This document shows positions 17,589 through 25,889 of a stretch of 64,000 nt of DNA, piece by piece (positions within the stretch are counted from its first letter, which is position 1; each line of letters begins with the position of its first letter). The position numbers were made by a program, and so were the translations under genes. The notes under the pieces were generated by a model. It was not told the origin of the DNA, made no database searches, and saw nothing but the letters and a program-made list of their open reading frames with translations. This DNA is from JBALVO01 sp036961445 (lineage in GTDB: Bacteria > Pseudomonadota > Gammaproteobacteria > Pseudomonadales > Halieaceae), in contig JBALVO010000002.1 of NCBI GenBank assembly GCA_036961445.1, forward strand, positions 1-64,000, written 5' to 3'.

Positions 17589-17975
17589 ATGCCCATGATG
17601 GCAATCTCAAAAAAACCCATAACTGGTGTAGCCTCACGTTCTTTAACCGTAGCGAATATTGCCGTACTGATGCTAGCTCTGGGCGCCTGCACAATGAATG
17701 AAACACAGCAGCGCACTGGAACTGGCGCGGCGATCGGCGCGTTAGGGGGGGCATTGATCGGAGGCAATAGAGAAGGTGCGCTGATCGGCGCGGCCGTTGG
17801 CGCGGCAGGCGGTTACCTGGTTGATCAGCACGAGAAAACGAATGAAGCGCAGTCCGAAACCGACCGGCTGCGTATGGAAAATGAAAGGTTAAGACTTGAA
17901 GCAGAGAATCAACGACTACGTCAGCAAAATGAGCGAATAGAGCTTGAGACTGAGGGTTCACAAAGTCGTTATTGA
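17589..17975 (+). CDS. Glycine-zipper lipoprotein
   Basis: 128-residue envelope protein. Start at 17589 is set by AGGAG (17576-17580) 8 nt upstream. The N-terminal signal ends in the lipobox LGAC (Cys34), then a glycine zipper (GAAIGALGGALIGG and GAAVGAAGGYLV, residues ~44-78) that could span or oligomerise in a membrane, then a polar coiled coil (residues ~85-125, repeated RLRMENERLRLEAENQRL). This is the layout of YMGG/OmpA-linked 'glycine zipper 2TM' proteins of unknown role. The next gene begins 16 nt after the stop codon, so the two are likely co-transcribed. Confidence 0.85.
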   Translation: MPMMAISKKPITGVASRSLTVANIAVLMLALGACTMNETQQRTGTGAAIGALGGALIGGNREGALIGAAVGAAGGYLVDQHEKTNEAQSETDRLRMENERLRLEAENQRLRQQNERIELETEGSQSRY

Positions 17976-17991
17976 AGCAGGAGTAAAATTA

Positions 17992-18408
17992 ATGAAATAC
18001 AGCAAGGTTTTGGTAATTTGGATGTCCGTTGTCTTTTGTATCGTTTTGCAGGCATCGGCTAGCCACAGCGCGGCCAGTGATAGCGGAAAGGGTTATTCAA
18101 TTGAAGATTTCAAGCTTCACACAGCGAGTGACCTGGTTGATGTTTGCACACTGCAGGCCAGCCACGCAGATTACACTTTGGCCATTGCATTTTGTTATGG
18201 TTTTTTTGAAGGGGCGACGCATTATGATGATGCGATTGCCGCATCGCCAGCACACCCGGATCTAGTCTGTAGTCCCCCGGAAGCAACTCGAACACAGGCG
18301 GTCACAGTATTTGTCGAGTATATGAATGCCAATCCCCAGTATGGCTCAGAACAGCCGATAGACGCGATATTTCGCGCTCTGGTTAATCAGTGGCCTTGTA
18401 TTGAGTAA
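17992..18408 (+). CDS. Secreted Rap1a/Tai-like protein
   Basis: 138-residue exported protein. Start at 17992 with GCAGGAG 8 nt upstream. A signal peptide (hydrophobic VLVIWMSVVFCIVLQ, cleavage near ASA-SHS) is followed by a Rap1a/Tai fold: AFCYGFFEGATHYD, then VCSPPEATRTQAVTVFVEYM and the closing ALVNQWPC. The conserved cysteines of the family (CYGF, VC, WPC, plus one near DVCTLQ) are present. Named members are periplasmic immunity proteins against T6SS amidase or Ssp effectors, but most family members are stand-alone. No T6SS or effector gene is nearby, so immunity is not claimed. It shares a transcript with the glycine-zipper gene. Confidence 0.8.
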   Translation: MKYSKVLVIWMSVVFCIVLQASASHSAASDSGKGYSIEDFKLHTASDLVDVCTLQASHADYTLAIAFCYGFFEGATHYDDAIAASPAHPDLVCSPPEATRTQAVTVFVEYMNANPQYGSEQPIDAIFRALVNQWPCIE

Positions 18409-18585
18409 GCCGTAATAGGCAGTCCACGCGCTAGCTGGCGTTTCTCTGCAAGGTGTTCCCCGGGGCAGCGCTGGTAGTGATGTCACCTGTCGCTTTTTCA
18501 ATCCGGTCGAAAAGTGGACAGATGGTGTTTACAGCAATCCAGGGAGATCATGACGACGTAAATAATTAAAACAGGGAGTTACGTC

Positions 18586-18801
18586 ATGACCACAGCCCAA
18601 TCACTCGAGTACCGAATCACCCAACAATTGTTGCGCCGACGGGGCGGTCAGCGTCGTAGCGTGCGCCCCGGGGTGGCAGTGCGTGTGATCCGCATCACTG
18701 CGGTTACTGTTGCTATGGTCCTGTTGGCCAGTTTTCTACAGGAATTACTGTGGGTAACGCTGGCGGGGAGTACGATAGCTACGCTGGGTATAAAGAGCTA
18801 A
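18586..18801 (+). CDS. Small hypothetical membrane protein
   Basis: 71-residue protein with a basic N-terminal half (LLRRRGGQRRSVRPG) and one hydrophobic helix (residues ~42-66, ITAVTVAMVLLASFLQELLW). AGGGAG stands 9 nt before the ATG, which supports translation. The start region can fold: TACGTCATGA over the start codon is partly complementary to TCATGACGACGTA 40 bp upstream, which might hide the start. No family recognised and no function proposed. Confidence 0.55.
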   Translation: MTTAQSLEYRITQQLLRRRGGQRRSVRPGVAVRVIRITAVTVAMVLLASFLQELLWVTLAGSTIATLGIKS

Positions 18802-18813
18802 TATAGTTTATAT

Positions 18814-18842
18814 AAAACAGATAGTTAAAGTATATATATAAT
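18814..18842 (+). promoter_or_regulatory. Possible promoter of the FetB-like gene in an AT-rich patch
   Basis: Positions 18799-18852 are almost purely A/T in an otherwise ~50% G+C region. A perfect TATAAT lies at 18837-18842, with AAAACA (18814-18819) at 17-bp spacing as a weak -35. The predicted start of transcription is ~115 bp before fetB. Confidence 0.4.
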
Positions 18843-18966
18843 GTATTTTATAGGATGAGTCGGCGACTGGAATGCCCTGCCAGTGACGGTTTTGTAGATT
18901 GGACTATAGGCCGCGCACCCCGTAGCCTGTAGCATCGCGCAATCCCCGACGAAATCCAGGTATGAC

Positions 18967-19692
18967 ATGGAAAACCCGGTTATCACCTTAAGCCTGACCC
19001 AGTTGGCACTGGCCTTTGTTCCGGTGGTGATTACCCTGATGGTGTTACTGCGCTGGTCCCTGGGCACCGGCCACGCCATCTATGCACTGAGTCGTATGCT
19101 GGTGCAGTTATTGTTAATTGGCTATGTGCTGGCCTGGATTTTTGCGGCGCACAGTGGCCTGTTGATCCTGTTGGTAATGGCCATAATGCTGCTCGCATCC
19201 AGTTGGATTGCCATGGGCACGGTAAAGGAGCATCGCTGGCCTCTACTGGGCGCCTCGTTGGTGTCCATTACCGTCGGTGGTGGGCTAACGCTGGCATTAA
19301 TCACTCAGGTCGTGCTGCAAATGGATCCGTGGTATTTGCCGCGCTATATGATTCCGCTGGCAGGCATGGTCTTTGCCAATGCCATGACGGCGGTCAGTCT
19401 CGCCGCGGAACGTTTGTACGCTGAACTGGGCCACGGTGTTGCTTGGGAGCAGGCCAGGTTAACGGCCTATCAGGCAGCGTTGATTCCGGTGATCAATTCG
19501 CTGTTTGCTGTGGGCCTGGTGTCACTGCCGGGTATGATGACCGGCCAGATACTATCGGGTGTGTCGCCATTAATCGCCGCGCGTTACCAAATCATGGTCA
19601 TGTGCATGATCTTTGCCGCTACCGGCATCTCCACTGTGATTTTTCTCGCGCTTGCTCGCCGGCGTGTGGTGTTATCTGTAGAGTCAGGATAA
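18967..19692 (+). CDS. fetB: FetB-type ABC transporter permease (UPF0014)
   Basis: 241-residue inner-membrane protein with seven hydrophobic helices, the length and order of E. coli FetB (YbbM), the permease of a putative iron exporter. Diagnostic stretches: IPLAGMVFANAMTAVSLA in the middle and VGLVSLPGMMTGQILSG plus ARYQIMVM near the C-terminus. In E. coli, FetB works with the ATPase FetA, encoded just upstream; here no ATPase gene is next to it on either side. It could pair with a distant ATPase or work without one. Its last 9 bp overlap the convergent transglutaminase-like gene. Confidence 0.88.
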   Translation: MENPVITLSLTQLALAFVPVVITLMVLLRWSLGTGHAIYALSRMLVQLLLIGYVLAWIFAAHSGLLILLVMAIMLLASSWIAMGTVKEHRWPLLGASLVSITVGGGLTLALITQVVLQMDPWYLPRYMIPLAGMVFANAMTAVSLAAERLYAELGHGVAWEQARLTAYQAALIPVINSLFAVGLVSLPGMMTGQILSGVSPLIAARYQIMVMCMIFAATGISTVIFLALARRRVVLSVESG

Positions 19693-20427
19693 GCCCACCT
19701 CACGGTTTACCTCACGCTCCCAGTCAGCGTTTGCCGTTTCAGAAAACAGGTTGGGGTAGTGGGTCCTGAACACTGCAGACATTTCTGCAAAGGGCAAATC
19801 CAGATGCTCCCCCCGGTCGTTGATATATTCCATGTGCTTGTTACCGGCGACATCGAACTCATGATAGAGGCTGTCCTGGGTGCCGTTAAACTCAAGCGGG
19901 TGCAGGCCAAACTTTTCACACAGTTGCACATTAAATGCCGGGGTCGCTTTAACCCAGCGCTCGTTCAGGTAGATTGATGTATAGCCGTGAAAATAAAATA
20001 CATCGGTTTGCATTGAGGCGCGCAAGCGCTCAGTGGAAAGGTGGTTGCGCACATCGGCGAAGCCCAATCTGGCGGGTATGCCGGCAGCCCGGCACAGAGC
20101 AGCCAGGAATATTGCTTTGGGTACGCACCAGGCTTCCCCAGCCTTTAGTGTAGAGCTCGCCAGGTAGGCTTCGACAGTCGTGCCGAGGGTATAAGGATTG
20201 TAACGAATTTGGTCCCTGGCCCAGTAATACAGCGTGATGGCATTTTTGACATCATCCTGGTTTGGGTCTACCAGGGAGTTCACCAGTTTTATTATTTCCT
20301 GGTGATCGCAATCGATGGTCTGGCTGGGTTGCAGATACTGTGCAAGAGTAGTGAGGGTGTTCACGTATTGGTTAATCCTGTCTGCAGTGGTTGAAAAAGG
20401 GATAGTTGGTATATTACCCCAATCCAC
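19684..20427 (-). CDS. Transglutaminase-like cysteine protease-fold protein
   Basis: 247-residue cytoplasmic protein with a transglutaminase-like core (residues ~65-170): YYWARDQIRYNPY, then LKAGEAWCVPKAIFLAALCRAAGIPAR carrying the likely nucleophilic Cys (in WCVPK), and FHGYTSIYLNERW carrying the His. The third position reads VKATPAFN, without the common Asp before TP, so the triad may be incomplete or use another acid. Bacterial members act as peptidases or in peptide cyclisation; the substrate is unknown. The start is a GTG (20427) without a clear ribosome-binding site, so the N-terminus is uncertain. Confidence 0.82.
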   Translation of the reverse strand: MDWGNIPTIPFSTTADRINQYVNTLTTLAQYLQPSQTIDCDHQEIIKLVNSLVDPNQDDVKNAITLYYWARDQIRYNPYTLGTTVEAYLASSTLKAGEAWCVPKAIFLAALCRAAGIPARLGFADVRNHLSTERLRASMQTDVFYFHGYTSIYLNERWVKATPAFNVQLCEKFGLHPLEFNGTQDSLYHEFDVAGNKHMEYINDRGEHLDLPFAEMSAVFRTHYPNLFSETANADWEREVNREVGLS

Positions 20428-20600
20428 AGGCTAGCGGACCTGGGCGGGTGCTCCAACGACCCGCAAGCAGTGTGACTCAAAAGATTTTGTGATGAATGAG
20501 GTACCGCACCCTGCCGCATTTCTCTTGATGTAGCGCATGGCATCGTCGCCCCGGGCGCGTTAGCGTGATCTATACTGTCTTTTAATGAGGTGGAGACAAG

Positions 20601-21977
20601 ATGCTATACAGTACATTAGTCCGCAGCCTGCCGCTTATGTGTGTGTTGGCTTTGTTCTCGCTCAATGTTCGCGCGGATGCGTGGCTGATTGATGTCGAGG
20701 GCGCGATCGGGCCAGCTACTGCCGACCATATGGTGCGCGGCCTGGCGCTGGCGCAGCAAGAGGGAGCTGAAGTGGTCGTTTTACGCATAGACACACCAGG
20801 TGGTCTGGATAGTTCCATGCGTGAAATGATAAAGGCCATCCTGGCTTCGCAGATTCCCGTCATCGGTTATGTTTCCCCCAGTGGTGCCCGCGCGGCGAGT
20901 GCAGGAACCTACCTGTTGTATGCCGTGCACTTGGCAGCCATGGCACCGGGGACCAATCTTGGGGCGGCCACGCCAGTGCAGATAGGCGCACCGGGTCTGC
21001 CACAATTACCGGATGAGAAAGGTCAATCAAAAGCGGATGACGGGGAGGGCGACGCGGCGGAAACTGACACCCCTCAGCCTGGCACTGCAATGGAGCGCAA
21101 AATCGTTAACGATGCCGTGGCCTATATCCAGAGCCTGGCCCAATTGCGTGGGCGCAATGCCCAGTGGGCGGAGCAGGCCGTGCGCCGCGGCGTCAGCCTT
21201 TCAGCAGAAGACGCGCTGGCAAAGGGTGTAATCGACATAATGGCCACGTCGGTGCAGGATTTGCTGGCACAAGCTCATCTCAAGGAGCTTCAGGTGGCCA
21301 ATGTGGACCGGGTATTGCAAAGCGCGGACCTGGCCGTCTATCACCATCGAGTGGACTGGCGCAGCGAATTCCTGGCAGTTATCACTGACCCCAATATTGC
21401 TTATGTGCTTATGCTGGTGGGTATCTATGGCCTGATTATTGAATTTTACAATCCCGGCTTTGGCGTGCCCGGCGTGGTGGGTGCGGTATGCCTGCTAATG
21501 GCGCTGTATGCGTTTCAGGTGCTGCCCATTAGTTACGCCGGTCTGGGCCTGATTATACTGGGCATCGGCTTAATGACAGCGGAAGCTTTTGCCCCCAGTT
21601 TTGGCATACTTGGGCTGGGTGGTATTGTCGCTTTCATTGTCGGATCTATCATGCTGATGGATACAGATCTGCCAGGTTACCAGATCGCCATGCCAATGAT
21701 TCTTGCCTTCACGGTGTTTAGCGCGGGCATCCTGGTGTTTGCCATGGGCCTGCTATTGCGGGCCAGGCGTCAGCAGGTCGTTACCGGTCTGGATCATTTA
21801 TTCGGTGCTGCGGCGGTAGTCGAGTCTATTGTCGGTGATATCGCCTGGATACGACTTGATGGTGAGCTGTGGGAAGCGTCCTGCGAGGAACCACTGGCGC
21901 CCGATGATGCTGTGACAGTGAATGCTATCGACGGTTTAATCCTGCAGGTGAGCAAAAACAATGGAGGTAACACATAA
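20601..21977 (+). CDS. NfeD-family membrane-bound serine protease
   Basis: 458-residue long-form NfeD (ClpP-class protease). Signal peptide (~1-24), then a periplasmic or extracytoplasmic protease domain: VLRIDTPGGLDSSMREM, catalytic Ser100 in GARAASAGTY, and the likely partner Lys167 in the K-I-V-N-D-A segment. An acidic insert (~140-160) separates the two, longer than in archaeal 1510-N. Four to five membrane helices (~255-385) follow, and a C-terminal OB-like NfeD domain ends at ~455. GGAG precedes the ATG. The stop codon overlaps the slipin start (TAATG). The Pyrococcus enzyme cuts the C-terminus of its partner stomatin, so a protease/substrate pair is expected here. Confidence 0.93.
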   Translation: MLYSTLVRSLPLMCVLALFSLNVRADAWLIDVEGAIGPATADHMVRGLALAQQEGAEVVVLRIDTPGGLDSSMREMIKAILASQIPVIGYVSPSGARAASAGTYLLYAVHLAAMAPGTNLGAATPVQIGAPGLPQLPDEKGQSKADDGEGDAAETDTPQPGTAMERKIVNDAVAYIQSLAQLRGRNAQWAEQAVRRGVSLSAEDALAKGVIDIMATSVQDLLAQAHLKELQVANVDRVLQSADLAVYHHRVDWRSEFLAVITDPNIAYVLMLVGIYGLIIEFYNPGFGVPGVVGAVCLLMALYAFQVLPISYAGLGLIILGIGLMTAEAFAPSFGILGLGGIVAFIVGSIMLMDTDLPGYQIAMPMILAFTVFSAGILVFAMGLLLRARRQQVVTGLDHLFGAAAVVESIVGDIAWIRLDGELWEASCEEPLAPDDAVTVNAIDGLILQVSKNNGGNT

Positions 21978-22723
21978 TGTTTGACGTGCAATATTTCGCA
22001 GGCGTAATCCTGTTTCTGGTGATCGCCCTGGCGTTCTCCATGTTTCGCGTGCTGCGTGAATACGATCGCGGTGTGGTGTTTATGCTGGGGCGTTTTTACA
22101 AGGTAAAGGGCCCCGGACTGGTTATCATCATCCCTGTTTTACAGCAGATGGTCCGGGTAGATTTACGCACTGTGGTTATGGACGTACCGACGCAGGATGT
22201 TATCTCCCGGGATAATGTTTCCGTGCAGGTAAATGCCGTAATTTATTTTCGCGTAATAGATCCTGAGCGCGCCATTATACAGGTGGAAAACTTTTTGGAA
22301 GCCACCAGCCAATTGTCGCAAACGACATTGCGCTCGGTGCTTGGCCAGCATGAGTTGGACGATATGTTGGCCGAAAGAGAGCAGCTCAACGCCGATGTGC
22401 AGAGCATTCTAGACAAACAGACCTCTGCCTGGGGCATCAAGGTGGCCAACGTGGAAATCAAACACGTTGACCTGAATGAAACCATGGTTAGAGCACTGGC
22501 CAAACAGGCTGAAGCTGAACGCGAACGGCGCGCCAAGGTAATCCACGCGCTGGGTGAAGCCGAAGCGGCGGAAAAACTGGCCGAGGCGGCCAAAATACTG
22601 TCCAGCCAGGATCAGGCGATACAGTTACGTTATCTGCAGACTCTGGTCGAAATCGCCGGCGATAAAAGTTCCACGCTGGTTTTTCCGGTGCCCATCGACG
22701 TATTGGAAAAATTTAAATCCTGA
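21977..22723 (+). CDS. Slipin (SPFH/stomatin family protein)
   Basis: 248-residue membrane scaffold protein. One N-terminal helix (residues ~5-25, AGVILFLVIALAFSMF), then an SPFH domain (~30-185) with EYDRGVVFMLGRFYKVKGPG, VDLRTVVMDVPTQDVISRDN and VQVNAVIYFRV, and a C-terminal helical region (QAEAERERRAKVI, ~170-200) ending VFPVPIDVLEKFKS. Start codon overlaps the nfeD stop, with GGAGG 9 nt upstream, so the two are translated together. Slipins form rings or lipid domains with NfeD partners; the physiological target is unknown. Confidence 0.93.
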   Translation: MFDVQYFAGVILFLVIALAFSMFRVLREYDRGVVFMLGRFYKVKGPGLVIIIPVLQQMVRVDLRTVVMDVPTQDVISRDNVSVQVNAVIYFRVIDPERAIIQVENFLEATSQLSQTTLRSVLGQHELDDMLAEREQLNADVQSILDKQTSAWGIKVANVEIKHVDLNETMVRALAKQAEAERERRAKVIHALGEAEAAEKLAEAAKILSSQDQAIQLRYLQTLVEIAGDKSSTLVFPVPIDVLEKFKS

Positions 22724-22731
22724 ACGCCAGC

Positions 22732-22962
22732 TTAATGACGTAGTTGGGCATCCAGGTGATCGACGACCTCGGCCCAATCTGCGTCCTCGGCGATGGCCTC
22801 GTGGATGAATTGCGCCTGACCTGCACTCCAAAATGCGGCGCGCTCCAGGGGAATCTCCGCAGGTAGATGGTTATTATGGATGAAATTATCTATTGCCGTG
22901 TCAGTGTTGGCTAAGCCGAGCTGCGCGAATAGCGCCTGCATGCTGTGATCGGATGTATCCAT
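22732..22962 (-). CDS. DUF2789 protein
   Basis: 76-residue cytoplasmic protein, whole-length match to DUF2789: MDTSDHSMQALFAQLGL at the start, then FWSAGQAQFIHEAIAED and WAEVVDHLDAQLR at the end. The family is widespread in marine gammaproteobacteria and has no known function. It is convergent with the slipin gene (8 bp apart) and stands 76 bp downstream of the acyl-CoA dehydrogenase gene on the same strand. Confidence 0.85.
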   Translation of the reverse strand: MDTSDHSMQALFAQLGLANTDTAIDNFIHNNHLPAEIPLERAAFWSAGQAQFIHEAIAEDADWAEVVDHLDAQLRH

Positions 22963-23038
22963 AGAGTTTTCCCGCCTCGAAACGATACCAATTAAATACT
23001 GGTTAGCTACCAGAGTATAGTCCGCAGCGGGATGTTCG

Positions 23039-24196
23039 CTACAATACGTTCTTTAATAAATCCCGGGCGATGATTACCCGCTGGATTTCACTGGTGCCTT
23101 CGTAAATAGTGGTTACGCGTACATCGCGAGCCAGGCGCTCCAGTGGATACTCACGTATGTAGCCCGCGCCACCCATCATCTGCAGTGCGCTATAGCAGGC
23201 ATCGTTCGCTTTTTCGCTGGCGAACACCTTGGCCATTGCCGCGGATGTTCCGAAATCCAGGCGCTGTTCCTTGTTCCAGGCGGCTTGCATCAATAGCAGG
23301 CGCGCGGCTTCCATTTCGGTATAGCGATCAGCAAGCATCCACTGCAAGCCCTGAAAATTTCCTATTTTTGAGCCAAACTGTTCGCGTTCACCAAGATAAG
23401 CCCTGGCATAGTCCAGTGCGGCCAGGCCGATACCCAGCGCGATGGAACCGACCCCGATACGTCCGCCGGCAAGCTCACCCACGGCCACTTTGAAGCCCTG
23501 GCCTTCCTGACCCATCAGGGCTGATGCCGGTATGCGGCAATCGGTAAACGTCACTGCATTGGTGGCGGAGCCGCGCTGGCCCATCTTGTCTTCCGCCTTG
23601 CCGATATCTATACCCGTAAGACCATTGTCGACGATAAAGCAGGAAATGCCTTTGCCCTTGGGCGCGTCGGGATCGGTGACGGCCCAGGTGACGAAGCAGC
23701 CAGCGTATTCCGCGCTACTGATGTAAAGCTTGCTACCGTTGAGCACCCACTCGTCACCATCGCGTACTGCACGGGTGCGCATGGCAGCCGGATCGGAGCC
23801 GGCACCGGTTTCGGTCAGGCAAAATCCGGCAGCGGAATATTCGCCGCTGCAAATACGTGGCAAATAGGTGCTTTTTTGTTGTTCATCGCCTATAGCCTGA
23901 ATGACTTCAGCGACCATATTGGTTACTGAAACAGTCACCGCAGTGGATGCACAGCCACGGGCCAGTTCAGTAATGGCAGCGCTGAAGGCGATTACCCCGG
24001 CGTCCGTGCCACCATACTGGTCCTGGATGTTGAGCCCCATAAAACCCAGCTCGGCGAGCTTTTTCAGATTGGCAAGCAGGACATCGCGACCCTCGTGTTC
24101 ATCCAATGTGGCGGCGTTAGGGGTAAGCTCGCTATCGGCAAACTGTCGTGCGGTGTCCTGTATCATCTGTTGTTCATCGGTCAGTGCCAGCAACAT
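23039..24196 (-). CDS. Acyl-CoA dehydrogenase
   Basis: 385-residue FAD enzyme that oxidises an acyl-CoA to the 2,3-enoyl-CoA, passing electrons to ETF. The three-domain layout is complete: N-terminal helices (1-125), a beta domain with FCLTETGAGSDPAAMRT (FAD) and the later GSKLYISSAEY, and a C-terminal domain with catalytic Glu in YEGTSEIQRVIIARDL near residue 370. This places it in the short-chain/branched (butyryl- or isobutyryl-CoA) group rather than the isovaleryl or glutaryl groups, which put the base elsewhere. Exact chain specificity is not determined. Single gene, divergent from the DUF385 gene. Confidence 0.93.
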   Translation of the reverse strand: MLLALTDEQQMIQDTARQFADSELTPNAATLDEHEGRDVLLANLKKLAELGFMGLNIQDQYGGTDAGVIAFSAAITELARGCASTAVTVSVTNMVAEVIQAIGDEQQKSTYLPRICSGEYSAAGFCLTETGAGSDPAAMRTRAVRDGDEWVLNGSKLYISSAEYAGCFVTWAVTDPDAPKGKGISCFIVDNGLTGIDIGKAEDKMGQRGSATNAVTFTDCRIPASALMGQEGQGFKVAVGELAGGRIGVGSIALGIGLAALDYARAYLGEREQFGSKIGNFQGLQWMLADRYTEMEAARLLLMQAAWNKEQRLDFGTSAAMAKVFASEKANDACYSALQMMGGAGYIREYPLERLARDVRVTTIYEGTSEIQRVIIARDLLKNVL

Positions 24197-24337
24197 GCTC
24201 TTGCTCTCGCTATAGTATGGATTCCAAGGTTAGTAATATGGCTGATAAGTTGGACCAATAGAAGGTCTGCACGCCGATATTGCGCGGCAGGTCTAGTCAA
24301 TTGCCCGCTTGGACAACATAATTGCGCCAGAGTATTC

Positions 24338-24775
24338 ATGGCAACGGTCTTAGCAATGTTTAACTGGAAATATTTTGGCAAGGCGCATAAAGCGGTATAC
24401 AAACTTTCGGGTGGTCGTTTTGGCGCCCGCATGGGGTGGATCAAGGTGGTTCTGGTCGATACGGTTGGGCGCAAGACCGGTAAGCTGCGCACCGTGCCTA
24501 TCGCCTGTTATCCGTATAAAGACTCGGTTGTTGTTTCGGCATCCAACAGTGGTCAGGAAAAACACCCCGCCTGGTATTTGAATATGAAGGCTCACCCTCA
24601 GGTTACTGTGCAACTGGGCAAGGAGCGCTATAAGGCGATTGCCGAGGATGTGCCGGAGGAGGACCGGGCTGCGTTGTGGCCAAAGATCGTAGAAATTAAT
24701 AAACACCAGGGAGAATACCTGGAACAGGTAGAGCGCAAAATTCCACTGGTGTGGTTTCGTCGTGAATCCAGTTAA
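24338..24775 (+). CDS. Nitroreductase/quinone-reductase family protein (DUF385)
   Basis: 145-residue protein with a split-barrel flavin fold related to the deazaflavin-dependent nitroreductase Ddn. Key stretches are VLVDTVGRKTGKLRTVPIACY, NSGQEKHPAWYLNMKAHPQVTVQLG and a C-terminal VERKIPLVWF. The family in actinobacteria uses F420, which gammaproteobacteria rarely make, so FMN or another flavin may serve here. The start is uncertain: ATG 24338 (MATVLAMFNWKYF) or ATG 24356; neither has a strong ribosome-binding site, and a longer frame upstream overlaps the divergent gene. It ends 4 bp inside the convergent prenyltransferase gene. Confidence 0.78.
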   Translation: MATVLAMFNWKYFGKAHKAVYKLSGGRFGARMGWIKVVLVDTVGRKTGKLRTVPIACYPYKDSVVVSASNSGQEKHPAWYLNMKAHPQVTVQLGKERYKAIAEDVPEEDRAALWPKIVEINKHQGEYLEQVERKIPLVWFRRESS

Positions 24776-25686
24776 TGACTCAGCAGGTAACCCACGCCGG
24801 CTCCTGTAGCCATGAGTAAAAAACTGGCAAGACTGGCCATTTGAGCCGGTATCACGCGCTGGGTATCTCCGGGGCTGTCCAGTAAGCGCCAGGCGGAGAA
24901 GCCCGCAGGTAATACACCCAGTAACCCCCACAACAGTCCCTTCGCCCAGGCATAATTTATCGCGGTAAATATCAACCACAGGTATCCGGTGGCCAGTAAT
25001 ATGACATACCCCAGGGCAGCTCGCTCTAGTCCCAGGCGCACCACCAGGTTGTTTTTGCCCGCTGCCTTGTCTGCCAGATAATCCGGAAATTCGTTGATCC
25101 ATAAAAATGCGGCGACCAGCAGCCCCAGTGCCATGGCGGCGTGTATCACTGGAGCGCTAAGGTGACCCGCCTGCACAAAGTAGGTGCCACATACCACCAG
25201 AGGGCCATATGCCAGGGCTACCGCAATTTCGCCCAGGCCGCGATAGGACAAACGGACACTGCCACCGTGGTAGTACCAGGCCAGGCCTATACCCAGAATG
25301 CCCAGGGAAAGCACCCGCGAATCCCGAAAAACCACTATCACCAAGCCAATAGTAATCGCCGCCAGGAAGAACGTTGCCGAGAGTGCCCAGGTTTGCCTGC
25401 GACTCAGTAAGCCGTCGACCAGTACACGCTTGCCGCCGGAGAATGGACTGCGATTTGTTATCGTCACGGCAAGGTCAGTTCCGCTATCGTAGTCAACCAC
25501 CTCACCAGAGGCATTCTTGGCCACCTCCACGCAGAATATGCCCAGCGTGGTCAGCGCCAGCCAGGTCCAACTTAAACCTACATCAGCTGCAGCAACACAG
25601 CTTGCGAGAATAATTCCAGCGAAAGACGCCAGTGAGACCTTCGGGTCTGCCAGGCGCCAGAATCCCTGCCAGAATTTCGGGCTCAT
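24772..25686 (-). CDS. UbiA-superfamily prenyltransferase (MenA-like)
   Basis: 304-residue inner-membrane enzyme with eight or nine helices. First Asp-rich site: KNASGEVVDYDSGTD near residues 57-71 (MenA reads NDYFDYKRGVD). Second: NEFPDYLADKAAGKNNLVVRLG in pieces near ~195-215, with DYLAD. These bind the prenyl diphosphate through Mg2+. The resemblance is to 1,4-dihydroxy-2-naphthoate prenyltransferases, but no other menaquinone gene is nearby, so the acceptor aromatic is unknown. The start codon is shared by ATGA overlap with the stop codon of the upstream thioesterase remnant; no separate ribosome-binding site is obvious, so translation may depend on that stub. Confidence 0.88.
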   Translation of the reverse strand: MSPKFWQGFWRLADPKVSLASFAGIILASCVAAADVGLSWTWLALTTLGIFCVEVAKNASGEVVDYDSGTDLAVTITNRSPFSGGKRVLVDGLLSRRQTWALSATFFLAAITIGLVIVVFRDSRVLSLGILGIGLAWYYHGGSVRLSYRGLGEIAVALAYGPLVVCGTYFVQAGHLSAPVIHAAMALGLLVAAFLWINEFPDYLADKAAGKNNLVVRLGLERAALGYVILLATGYLWLIFTAINYAWAKGLLWGLLGVLPAGFSAWRLLDSPGDTQRVIPAQMASLASFLLMATGAGVGYLLSH

Positions 25687-25844
25687 CTTGTCGGTGGAAC
25701 TGAGTAGGTGCCACCGGGCCTGAGCTCCTCGGGACCTATGCTATGCCGTACCGTGGCACAACGGTTGCCGATTTCTTCCACGGTACTGTGGCACTGGGAA
25801 AAGTCGGTGCTCATAAACTGACCTATTTCTGCTTTTGTTGCCAT
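25683..25844 (-). pseudogene. N-terminal remnant of a PaaI-type thioesterase
   Basis: A 53-codon open frame (ATG at 25844, TGA at 25685-25683) reads FMSTDFSQ, then STVEEIGNRCATVRHSIG, then ELRPGGTYS. This matches the first third of PaaI/hotdog acyl-CoA thioesterases, where LRPGGTVSGPT and a long helix normally follow. Here the frame breaks off after GGTYSVPPTR, and the TGA overlaps the prenyltransferase ATG (ATGA). The rest of the hotdog fold, including the active-site helix, is absent. A deletion fusing the remnant to the prenyltransferase gene explains this; the stub may now act as a translated leader. Resemblance is by eye only. Confidence 0.6.
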
Positions 25845-25889
25845 GGAGATACCCTTTGCCTATCGCCGGATTTAATAATCCGTATTGGC

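Noticed and set aside
24350..25102. 250-codon minus-strand open frame
   Set aside because: It runs antisense to the DUF385 gene and out of frame through the prenyltransferase gene, both of which have strong motifs.
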